Origin: CAYMRB01 sp964392615 | Lineage (GTDB): Bacteria; Planctomycetota; UBA8108 | NCBI GenBank assembly: GCA_964392615.1 | Contig: CAYMRB010000029.1 | Location: 1-40,427, forward strand | Direction: 5' to 3' | Length of the DNA: 40,427 nucleotides | In this document: positions 12,201-16,605 of the stretch, piece by piece | Numbering within the stretch: position 1 is the first letter of the stretch | How the letters are laid out: each line of letters begins with the position of its first letter | The notes under the pieces: generated by a model | Database searches by the model: none | What the model saw: only the letters and a program-made list of their open reading frames with translations | Told to the model about the DNA's origin: nothing | Made by a program: the position numbers and the translations under genes

Positions 12201-12367
12201 GTCCCCGTGTCCGGTACGGTCCCACCGCCACCGTGGCTGCTACTGCCACCAGAGCAGCCCGTCAGGCTTAGCAAGGCTGCCACTGCGGCAACCAGCGAGA
12301 CCGTCGAGAAGAGAACCGGAACCCGCACGCTGAGACGTGAGGGAACAACCCCTGTGATGCGCGGCAT
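215..12367 (-). CDS. Giant multi-repeat surface lipoprotein (carboxypeptidase-regulatory-like repeats)
   Basis: The product has about 4050 residues. The chosen ATG (12367) has AGGAG seven bases upstream; an earlier in-frame start lacks this. Residues 1-38 form a lipoprotein signal: basic start, hydrophobic stretch VSLVAAVAALLSL, lipobox LTGC with Cys38, then a Ser/Gly tether. The rest is about 37 tandem units of roughly 105 residues. A typical unit runs GTV..., then TDPxxGxYxLxLPxGxYxVxVDP, then a hinge like SLPPGxxPPxPVxVSV; 34 hinges can be counted. The pattern fits the CarboxypepD_reg-like beta-sandwich family. The end is proline-rich (PPPGNPPPGDPP) followed by a short basic tail, with no sorting signal recognised. 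No catalytic motif was seen. Inference: an outer-membrane-anchored fibre, adhesin or scaffold. The reading frame is intact over 12 kb. It is transcribed alone and divergently from the epimerase gene. Confidence 0.93.
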   Translation of the reverse strand: MPRITGVVPSRLSVRVPVLFSTVSLVAAVAALLSLTGCSGGSSSHGGGGTVPDTGTQIDGQVGVPGEGQVLASKTGVLMATAQRQVVAATVEVLDDDGNVVKSTTTDESGNYSMKVPDGNYTIGVRVGTTDYFVPLKSPVIIDGDEVHGADAVGGVETLDFEIPPPSTTVTGTVTNGGNGVADIGVQFVDAESEEVRYGVTTDSNGAFSVAVLPNGNFTVRVDASTVGTGLAGSSPQNLAVTAAGASPETLAFTLEAATSIRGTIDATEGASLAIGELKLDEVAPPRALPALRAIQVPEGAAVVVSELGKGEIERVAIDTDGTYTLKLRDGSYRLEFLGFSADVIAPAPIRITVKDSLVYVEGQDVPIDPAVTALSVVAFTATATLTGTVTLDGAAITAVVSARDVSTLGVVAKAETNSSGAFSMPLAAGSYDIFVRKSFLPPGVVPPQPIRVSIESTGAGSANVLEDSGTANDGVIAFALKSASVSLTGTVGDGTNTFKDVRVVAKKGDEQVGRAVTNNAGAYTLQLPLGTVDIVVVPESIPLGVLPPDPVTLEITSSGGTVTITGAGGTITTLDFVLTTRTPNVTGTITFDFDGDETVEAGEVVGCRIVVGDPDDEKELFDTGSDPATGAYSLILKNGTFLIGVDPESLPPGASPTPPQRVSVTADGVTTEDGTTAASVTIDFELIRRTATLEGVVTTDGRAASVGLALFDTGRNQPVGHARSDQVTGAYRLPVFPGAYELRVNPDTLPPGVALPNPIQISVSQAGVISTTDGVVAAVNVALTRSVATLTGVVSVVRGAETFFVDVDVVVRNPQNHTFLRATRTDPTTGAYSLTLAAGNWEIAVDPGSMPPGVLPPRPVVVSVTGTTVSGNGVSSNALNFTFEDVRSSGAEISGRVVMAGGQGLLSELRLFDPRTGSERFNFILAVRTAPDGTYSFRATEGTYKLKVLPQSLPPTAVPPTSQRLAVQAGSPATVLEDNTVTPAGAPANAENDGTINFVVRDGSTADTGIMITGVVTETVPQVGTFPLGAVNVQVLDSATDEIVAQTMTEFGAGRYRLRLPLGSYSLLLNRDSLPFHLVPPQPVAILAALQDANIVVNTDNGATVTASDCSGNPCYEFDLAPTSADQEITGTVTAPGGGGLRVFVVVEERRDHRFVMGHWSDSATGNYRLHLSPGSYEIGIDPASLPAGTTAPAPVDVTVTETSVLEASGTENDADVDFALVSAAQQIAGTVQDGSSNGFGCFVEVHDATTNDFLGGAPTEPATGAYSISMPPGTYNVGVAPPSLPPGFAPPAPQRVQVTSGSNATANFVLNTAGTCITGVVLTATDLRPLPVFIVLEEPSTGQFINGVPNDPGTGEFRLCAPAGAYKVFIEPESLPLGMIIPDPVRVQVDGANFQESNTVGDGNIADDGIINFRVTEAGNLATSLAQLTGTVTLSDSGQTIPMGTFVFIEDAADKRFVAGRPTNPADGTYSIFLPAGTYDVLLDGGTLPPGVSLPDPRRISVAIPGGGAEPVITQQVEGVPVISSEFDFSLARGGNSITGTVTLGGQPVHAFVVAIDPASDRVIFGVPTAPDGSYQLSLPDGAFQVAVDPPSLPPGLLPPPLVSVIVAGGFIAEGAGTSNDGVVPFTLTESGASVAVIVQDNDEVRMFAHILVINRADSRIAAEGPTDPGHAFPLALPDGIYDLIVDPASLPPDVAPAIPSRLTVAGTDVTLTSAGSGALANDTLTITVQRQAQAGQVTVRIQDSDTNPYGGAVRVQDAAGNILFNLGVPPDPNGVPLILGPGDFSLAIDPGSVPPGASLPDPVAVSVAGSPRVATPSAVTLVLRNERVTLTGTVYGAVNDQGTTIVDLDLYNGEGFLIHGAVPLVRVGETNNATYSVELGEGTYELAINRAPGVDSGALIIPGGQPVTVSDGVIQNPDDDAVTEGTQVDIVIPSIVATAGGSVTLDSNGLSGVFVVARDPVDNTIINDTVTAPDGTYAIALPAGFYQILPEPGSLAVVAPGAVPPSFVEVDVTPSGDISVIGSPSLCAGAGPDEACTDIDFVIASFNQNSDALIAGTVTARRTSTATPIAVPGAEVLLIDPASERPRSSAFTDGAGAYQLFAPPGVWYVVVDPHGIALTFPTIPAAPVRVGVEGTALIEDDTTGTGNEIDDGTVNFVLAGASAMVQGQVRSSSGISIGCRLVVSTADRSEIPEDFAYTLFTDPGGHFFMPVGEGNFKLWVAPESLPPGFLPPGPTTFSVSGTTVTENDTEGTGNADNDGTINPVVETGGGAIYGRVLNSQGNPLPLFVGLLIPSANPNEPPRFVMGAPTDPGTGNFEITSGDGSYFLEVDPHSLPPGVQPPPRVNLSVATSGETTTVTFSDSATTIDDGGLTRVVLQAGSAAGAVRGSVKTSQGNPLPANVAIFDAASNRFIRDVFTHHSDGRYDVHLGDGAYDLRIEPFSLPPGIMPPAGVRVSVSGSTVSEANTAGVDPEGGADNVANDGVVNFVPQGSAAFLSGYVRDEFGNGMFAHVDLLAQDPSGNYSIFVSGGPTAPDGSGFFSIPVSDGTYRTGMEPGSVPPGMLLPPPVVISVATTDGATTISFPPTATTVTEGEETRLVLELQSGGGGVSGAVTQGEIGVNAHIFADDSATGQFMGGTHTDPQGDYHITLPPGTYVVQVDPFSLPHGTPPPQPQTVVVDADTIVEDVGFSLGAAQATFRGYILMPADGVDTSAAVVDCSAITTNPEVYPVGCGVQLMIPSNDANTPPTHMAGTWTDHMDGYFAFPLSEGNFQIQVDGGSLPPGALPPPPIQLTVRGETVTVDGETLDCSNDAERKFIFLQTGGTMLDGMVQFERSPGVYEGMGAFVEAIDPTEGHHFAGSPAHPPYGEFHLPIGDRIFNVRVDPFSLPPGFTAPPPVRVSVSDGQIQVETTDGVTYENNLLRILLSMTSTSVSGTIRDGDGSGVPARLQAFDGSGNYRGDSHSDHMTGSYMIPLPPGSYRIEVDSHSLPPGVAAPSPINIVIGETSLTDQNFTLGTAPATITGRVYFVDGEGTEIGGIPAYVEIHDAVHHHYVAGRHAEPNAQSQFTYSLSVGAGSFRVSVGQFSLPPGFLPPDPVDVTVSVNPIDGSATITESAHGDDSTLDDGIINFALTQGGATLSGRLVDGQGFGINGYVRVHPTTGEHHSIAESPTDPNGNFSLSFNDGSYDMVVDPPSLPPGFLPPPPVRLVVVGDTISVDGVAVTGTYELTVNQAAVSLSGQVTDSTGQPLPNAFVVLDDPSSHRFVGGRNTSPNGYYDIAVGDGTYLVRVDPFSVPPGWIPPDPTTITVSGETITVDGSPITELDFQMLTAAASISVAAVDARGDPVFCQVEVRTTTDNHVTNAHLGHGPSPVSLPAGNFMFFIPAWSLPGGMQSPPPHSVSVSAEGVVGDSSGLPDDSFVQFVLQGSAATITGSVVLQGSPPTPLPGVEIFAIDMQSDFDVSQAHTDGLGQFSIGLPIGEFELEVDWGLPADAVPPPPMLVRVMGPNNTQPPSPVTIVVPTRTAVMTGTVTVDGQGVEAEVLALVVQGQDVDDASWAESAVSGAYELPLGVGSFVLIAELADPPPQFIPPLPVTVTVPESQSLIELTQDFEFFTPAGQGAPPSHTLTGSLQAAGVTIDAPVLILQGADPMTLIEPVGGSYSVALPADQERQYTVMLFEDELPPDFTAPSPVTITVNGDGITGDGVTQQGEAYVLNFQLGLDGVVVNGTVRDAEGNPVAGVDVETERADSFSPGPRTTTNAQGEYSLTMMSGSWEIELWHGIPAGSVKPLFVEFGVVDNQGTMELVIDGQAVPNGVIDWNLGAGRARVTGQLRTDQFPISGEIIAVDPTTNEELVLGDAWGGTFDFWLPAGDFILVPAGEDVPPASLMPNAVEVTVPAEGEIMLIEHDFIYTAISATAPGQALSVRGFVNGLVANDEDIGIYNDQGVLIGLAYTNDMGCAEISLPVGTYDLGFALIDGATTTEVVVTAFEATVGGTPIEGNFLPIIHGETPAEIGSCSPGGPPPGNPPPGDPPQKSVRRAGDRALRAPAC
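600..11900 (-). repeat. Imperfect tandem coding repeats of about 300-330 bp
   Basis: About 37 diverged copies of one protein module are encoded head to tail inside the giant lipoprotein gene. The best landmark at DNA level is the hinge, which reads on the plus strand as variants of GGCGGCAGGCT preceded by proline codons. Copies between about 2400 and 5750 are closest to consensus, while those near both gene ends are more degenerate. This suggests expansion from the middle by duplication. The copies are too diverged at nucleotide level to be recent. Confidence 0.85.
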
Positions 12368-12374
12368 AGGCCAA

Positions 12375-12379
12375 CTCCT
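12375..12379 (-). promoter_or_regulatory. Ribosome binding site that sets the start of the giant gene
   Basis: On the minus strand AGGAG lies 7 nt before the ATG at 12367. The alternative in-frame start 60 nt upstream has no comparable site and would place about 20 extra residues before the signal peptide. This site therefore decides the start. Confidence 0.75.
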
Positions 12380-12575
12380 GGGTGCTGAATACACCCTTGC
12401 CAGATATCCCCACTCACGAACACTCACTCGAGACCGCCTGCCACAGACGGGCTCGTCTGGGTTTTCGTGTCGTTTCGCGACGGTTCTTTAGCCTTGGCGC
12501 GGCGCTTTCGGTTATCAGTTGAAGCGCGACTGCGGTTCGTCCTCGGCAACCCGACCGGTCGACACTCGAAGAGCC

Positions 12576-13505
12576 ATGAACGTCCTGGTTTCCGGAGCGA
12601 GCGGATTCATCGGATCCGCGGTCGTCTCTGCCCTCGAGGCCTCCAATCACGGGGTTCGCCGGCTGATGCGCGGCGTGCCGTCACGGTCGGTCGCGACCGC
12701 GCCTCCGGCCGCGCGGGGAGAGTTTCGATGGAATCCCGCGGCCGGCGAGCTCGACCCGCGAGCCCTCGACGAAGTCAGCGCGGTGGTGCACCTCGGTGGC
12801 GAGAACATCGCGTCTGGGCGCTGGACCCGCGCGAAGAAGGAACGTATCCGCGCCAGTCGCGTCGGTAGCACGCGGCTTCTCGCAGAGTGGATCGCGGCCC
12901 GCGTGCGCTGCGACGGTCGGCCGAGAGTCTTCGTCTGCGCATCCGCGACCGGGTACTACGGGAACGGCGGCGACGAAGCGTTCGACGAGGACAGCCCGGT
13001 GGGTACCGGCTTCCTCGCGGAGGTCTGCCAGGAGTGGGAGCGCGCGACGGCGCCGGCTGCTGCGGCGGGGGCGCGAGTCGTCAACGTGCGCATCGGAATG
13101 GTCCTGGGGCGCGGCGGGGCGCTCGCGAAGATGCTGCTGCCGTTCCGGCTCGGGCTTGGCGGGCGGATCGGCGACGGCCGGCAGTTCACGAGCTGGATCG
13201 AGCTCGACGACCTCGTCGCGGTACTCGTTCGCGCGCTCGAGGATGATGCCTTCGCGGGGCCGATCAACGCCGTCGCACCGCACCCGGTGACGAACCGGGA
13301 GTTCACGCAGACGCTCGGCAGGGTGCTGCGGCGTCCGACGGTGCTTCCGCTGCCGGCGTTCGTCGCTCGGCTCGCGTTCGGCGAGATGGCCGATGCGCTG
13401 CTGCTCGGCGGGAACCGCGTCGAGCCGGCGCGGCTACAGGCTGCAGGGCACGAGTTCCGATATCCGCGGCTCGAGGCGGCGTTGCGGCGCGTTCTCGGAA
13501 GATAG
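12576..13505 (+). CDS. TIGR01777-family NAD(P)-binding epimerase (SDR39U1/YfcH-like)
   Basis: The 309-residue product matches the usual family length of about 300. It opens with a Rossmann motif, VLVSGASGFIGSAV (residues 3-16), right after the chosen ATG. Family signatures follow: GGENIASGRWTRAKKERI, then SATGYYGNGGDEAFDE, EVCQEWERAT, RIGMVLGRGGALAKMLLPF and SWIELDDLV. The C-terminal half carries the family's NREFTQTLGRVLRRPT segment. It is an atypical short-chain dehydrogenase, cytosolic, with no established substrate. An upstream extension of 19 codons is open but lacks a ribosome site and would put sequence before the Rossmann strand. The gene is monocistronic here, divergent from the giant lipoprotein gene, and about 260 nt of apparently non-coding DNA separate it from the next gene. 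Confidence 0.92.
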   Translation: MNVLVSGASGFIGSAVVSALEASNHGVRRLMRGVPSRSVATAPPAARGEFRWNPAAGELDPRALDEVSAVVHLGGENIASGRWTRAKKERIRASRVGSTRLLAEWIAARVRCDGRPRVFVCASATGYYGNGGDEAFDEDSPVGTGFLAEVCQEWERATAPAAAAGARVVNVRIGMVLGRGGALAKMLLPFRLGLGGRIGDGRQFTSWIELDDLVAVLVRALEDDAFAGPINAVAPHPVTNREFTQTLGRVLRRPTVLPLPAFVARLAFGEMADALLLGGNRVEPARLQAAGHEFRYPRLEAALRRVLGR

Positions 13506-13767
13506 CGCCTGCTTCCTGACCGCTTCGTCCGGCTACGTGTCCCGGCGCGGCGCGTTTCGAGGCATCGGCGTCGACGCCAATCCGCCGAAACCTGTCACTC
13601 GACCGCCGGCAGCGACTCTGTCTCTCTGCCTCGCGCGCCTGCCGGCGTCAGCGTCTGCCCGGGTACGGCTCGTGCGGGTTCGTCGAGGCTCACCTCTGGG
13701 ACGGATCGAGCGTCCGGGACCGGGATCGAACCGTGTCCTTCTCTGACGTTTGACTCGGAGGTGTGTC

Positions 13768-14520
13768 ATGTCTCGAAAGCTCTCTGTCTGCCTCGTGTGT
13801 GGGGTCCTCGCGCTTGTCGTCACGGCCCTCTGCATCGACCGATTGCCGTCCGCCGTCGGCCTCGAGCCTGACGATCCGGCCTGCGGCGACGCGAACGGCG
13901 ACTCGCAAGTCGACATCGGCGACGCCATCTACGTTCTGAGCTACCTCTTCAGCGGCGGTCCAGAGCCGGTCTGTCCGCCGCCTGTCGATCCGGAGCCCGA
14001 CCCGGAGCTGGAACGATTGATCCAGCTCGAGGAGATGGCCGCGCGCAAGGGCGACCCGGCCTACGCGACGACGCCGACCGCGATGGCGCTCGTCGAAGGA
14101 GTCGATCCGGTGTTCTTCCTGCCCGACGGGATCATCCTCCAGGAGGAGCGAGAGCTCGCGCTCGTTCCTGCGGCGGACGGCTTGCTGCAGGAGCTCACGC
14201 TCGTGATGGTGCCGGATGTGATCTCGCTTCTGGACTTCGCGCTGCTCGCCCTCGACGCAGGCGATCCGGTCGCGATCAAGTACCGTTCGTCGCAGTGCCT
14301 CCAGCCGGTGCCGTGCGACCCGCAGTGCCACCCGGCGGGCCTGTTCTTCCACGCGACGGACGCGCCGATCGGCAATCCGAGACGGTGCGAACGCGTCGAG
14401 AATGAGCGCGCCACGTGCATCGACCGGATCCGTCCGGTCTGTCGGCGTCGGCTGTACTTCGACGGTGCGTGCACGCGTCTGCGGGCGACCTACACCACGG
14501 ACGGTTGGCGCTGTAACTGA
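13768..14520 (+). CDS. Small secreted Cys-rich protein with a single dockerin-like repeat
   Basis: A 250-residue protein. GGAGG six bases before the ATG at 13768 fixes the start. Residues 1-25 form a signal-peptide-like hydrophobic segment. Residues 39-66 contain one dockerin/EF-hand unit, GDANGDSQVDIGDAIYVLSY followed by LF-SGG, with the D-x-N-x-D calcium-loop spacing. Dockerins usually carry two such units, so this is half a module. After an acidic proline-rich spacer the middle is Leu/Glu-rich. The C-terminal 70 residues hold about eight cysteines, probably disulfide-bonded outside the cytoplasm. No enzymatic family is recognised. A 15-bp hairpin follows the stop, so it is likely transcribed alone. 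Confidence 0.85.
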   Translation: MSRKLSVCLVCGVLALVVTALCIDRLPSAVGLEPDDPACGDANGDSQVDIGDAIYVLSYLFSGGPEPVCPPPVDPEPDPELERLIQLEEMAARKGDPAYATTPTAMALVEGVDPVFFLPDGIILQEERELALVPAADGLLQELTLVMVPDVISLLDFALLALDAGDPVAIKYRSSQCLQPVPCDPQCHPAGLFFHATDAPIGNPRRCERVENERATCIDRIRPVCRRRLYFDGACTRLRATYTTDGWRCN

Positions 14521-14526
14521 CCTCGT

Positions 14527-14572
14527 TCGAGTCTCCGCGTCTGCGGCCGTCGCAGCGGACGCGGAGACTCGA
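14527..14572 (+). terminator. Strong 15-bp hairpin after the Cys-rich protein gene
   Basis: Perfectly complementary arms occupy 14527-14541 and 14558-14572. A further 4-bp inner stem (14542-14545 with 14551-14554) and a small bulge extend it. It begins 7 nt after the stop codon. There is no clear T-tract, so it may act as a Rho-independent-like terminator or as an mRNA 3'-end stabiliser. Confidence 0.55.
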
Positions 14573-14720
14573 GACCCGCCCGATGAGGCCCTCGGCGCAG
14601 CACGTCGATCGGGGGGCTCGCTCGGGCTCCGAGATTCCCGACCTCCTCTTCACGCTTCGAGTCGCATCGGGTACTCTGCCGCCATCGATTCCCCCCTTCT
14701 CTTTTCGAGCGAGGCCCCCG

Positions 14721-16385
14721 ATGCCCTATACGCTGCCCGAGACTACCGATCGTCCCAAGCTCCAGCCGAAGCAAGTCCAGCTCGTCGCCAACGGCGATCT
14801 GCGCCAGTCGGCGAACGAGGTTTGTTGGCAGGCTCAGAAGGAGATGGAGGACACGCTTGCCCGCGCGGTGGCAGCAGCGGGCTATGAGATCGTCCGCGCG
14901 CACGGTTACAAGGAAGACCAGAAACACGGCTTCATAGGATCGCAGTGCGAGGGCGTCGAAGTCTTCCGCGGCGTCGATCCCGACGCGCCGCTCATCGTCG
15001 CGGAAGCCGTTTGGCAGTATTCCCATCACTTGCTGCACGGGCTTATCGCGCACCGTGGGCCGATCCTGACCGTCGCGAACTGGTCGGGCACGTGGCCGGG
15101 GCTCGTCGGCATGCTCAATCTCAACGGCTCCCTGACGAAGGCAGGCGTCGAGTACTCGACTCTGTGGAGCGAGGACTTCACCGACGAGTTCTTCCGCACC
15201 AAGCTGGCCGAGTGGCTGGAAACCGGCAAGTGCGCTCACGCGATCGATCACGTCCTCCCCTTCGAGAACGTCGCGGTCGGGAGCGACGAGGCCGCTCTGG
15301 GCGATGCGCTCGCGACGCAGCTCCGCGAGGACCGCGCGATCATGGGCGTCTTCGACGAAGGGTGCATGGGGATGTTCAACGCGATCATCCCGGACGAGCT
15401 ACTGTTTCCGTGCGGCGTATTCAAGGAGCGGCTGAGCCAGTCGGCGCTCTACTACGAGACGACGCAGGTCTCGGACGACGAGGCGGAAGCCGTTCGCGCG
15501 TGGTTCGAAGACAAGGGCATGAAGTTCCACACGGGGCCGACGCACGAGACGGACCTGACCGACGCGCAGATCCTCCTGCAGTGCAAGATGTACATCGCCG
15601 CCGTGCGCATTGCGGATGATTACGGCTGCGACGTCATCGGCATCCAGTACCAGCAGGGGCTCAAGGACCTGCTTCCGGCGTCGGACCTCGTAGAAGGCAC
15701 GCTGAACAACACGGACCGCCCGCCGGTGCGTAGCCGTGACGGATCGCGCGTCCTCTATGAAGGCCAACCGCTCGTCCACTTCAACGAGGTCGACGAGTGC
15801 GCCGGCCTCGACGGCCTGATGACGTTCCGCGTCCACCGCGCGATGGGCCAACCGGTCGAGAACACGCTTCACGACCTCCGCTGGGGCGACGCCGACCGCT
15901 CCGGCACGGTCGACGACTACGTCTGGGTCTTCCTGATCTCGGGCTCGATCCCGCCGGCGCACATCGAAGGCGGCTGGGCCGGCGCCGACGGTCACCGTCA
16001 ACCGGCGATGTACTTCCCGAACGGCGGCAGCACGCTGCGCGGCATCTCGAAGGCGGGGGAGGTCGTCTGGTCGCGCATCTACGTCGAGGGCGGTGAGCTC
16101 GCGATGGACCTCGGCCGCGGCAAGGCCGTCACGCTGCCCATCGAGGAGACCGAGCGGCGCTGGCAAGAGACGACGTACCAGTGGCCGATCCAGCACGTGG
16201 TCACGTACGGCGTCAGCCGCGACGCGATGATGGCGCGTCACAAGTCGAACCACATCCAAGTCGCCTACGCCGACAGCGCCGAAGCCGCGGATCAAGCCAT
16301 GCTCGCGAAGGCGCAGATGGCCAAGACGATGGGTTTGCGCGTCGCGATCTGCGGCTCGCGGCACGACGGCTCGGGTTGGAAGTAG
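14721..16385 (+). CDS. L-fucose/L-arabinose isomerase-like protein
   Basis: A 554-residue cytosolic protein; GAGG six bases upstream supports the ATG at 14721. The overall pattern resembles the L-fucose/L-arabinose isomerase superfamily. There is an N-terminal alpha/beta region with ILTVANWSGTWPGLVGMLNL, then a central MGVFDEGCMGMFNAI segment that could supply an acidic metal ligand. A C-terminal beta domain follows, with GEVVWSRIYVEGGELAMDLG and RHKSNHIQVAY, the latter a candidate for the conserved histidine. Family members are Mn2+-dependent aldose-ketose isomerases of about 500-590 residues, consistent with this length. The sugar cannot be read from sequence. No kinase, aldolase or sugar transporter lies beside it, so the usual catabolic operon context is missing. 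The assignment rests on recognition of the family pattern and is moderate. Confidence 0.65.
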   Translation: MPYTLPETTDRPKLQPKQVQLVANGDLRQSANEVCWQAQKEMEDTLARAVAAAGYEIVRAHGYKEDQKHGFIGSQCEGVEVFRGVDPDAPLIVAEAVWQYSHHLLHGLIAHRGPILTVANWSGTWPGLVGMLNLNGSLTKAGVEYSTLWSEDFTDEFFRTKLAEWLETGKCAHAIDHVLPFENVAVGSDEAALGDALATQLREDRAIMGVFDEGCMGMFNAIIPDELLFPCGVFKERLSQSALYYETTQVSDDEAEAVRAWFEDKGMKFHTGPTHETDLTDAQILLQCKMYIAAVRIADDYGCDVIGIQYQQGLKDLLPASDLVEGTLNNTDRPPVRSRDGSRVLYEGQPLVHFNEVDECAGLDGLMTFRVHRAMGQPVENTLHDLRWGDADRSGTVDDYVWVFLISGSIPPAHIEGGWAGADGHRQPAMYFPNGGSTLRGISKAGEVVWSRIYVEGGELAMDLGRGKAVTLPIEETERRWQETTYQWPIQHVVTYGVSRDAMMARHKSNHIQVAYADSAEAADQAMLAKAQMAKTMGLRVAICGSRHDGSGWK

Positions 16386-16421
16386 CGATCCGCAGCGCAG
16401 TTCCGGCCGCGGAGTAGCTCG

Positions 16422-16468
16422 AGAGGCCAAGAAGGGAGCGGATGGAGTCCCCTCCCTTCTTGGCTTCT
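16422..16468 (+). terminator. Intrinsic terminator after the isomerase-like gene
   Basis: A 16-bp stem (one G-U pair) is formed by 16422-16437 and 16453-16468 around a 15-nt loop, starting about 36 nt after the stop codon. The 3' arm is pyrimidine-rich (CCCTTCTTGGCTTCT), giving partial T-tract character. It separates this gene from the next operon. Confidence 0.75.
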
Positions 16469-16605
16469 GGTCTGTCGGGATCGTGAGAGATCGGCCGCGC
16501 ACCCTTGCCGCATTCGCGCCGACACCGGACAATGGGCGCAGGTCCGGGGGGACCCCAGGGTCCCGTTTTGTGTTTCGGAAGAATCCGCTTCGGGAGGCGT
16601 CCACG

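Noticed and set aside
12367..12427. Upstream start for the giant gene, 60 nt earlier.
   Set aside because: It has no ribosome site, whereas AGGAG sits 7 nt before the ATG at 12367, and the extension would precede the lipoprotein signal.
12453..12482. Hairpin CAGACG-GGCT-CGTCTG followed by GGTTTTCG, resembling a plus-strand terminator.
   Set aside because: No plus-strand gene precedes it, as it lies between two divergent starts. The stem is only 6 bp.
13722..13735. A tRNA T-loop-like string (GGTTCGATCCC on the minus strand).
   Set aside because: The T-stem pairs at only three positions. No D-arm, anticodon arm or acceptor stem could be found around it, and the 5' part would fall in the start of a real gene.
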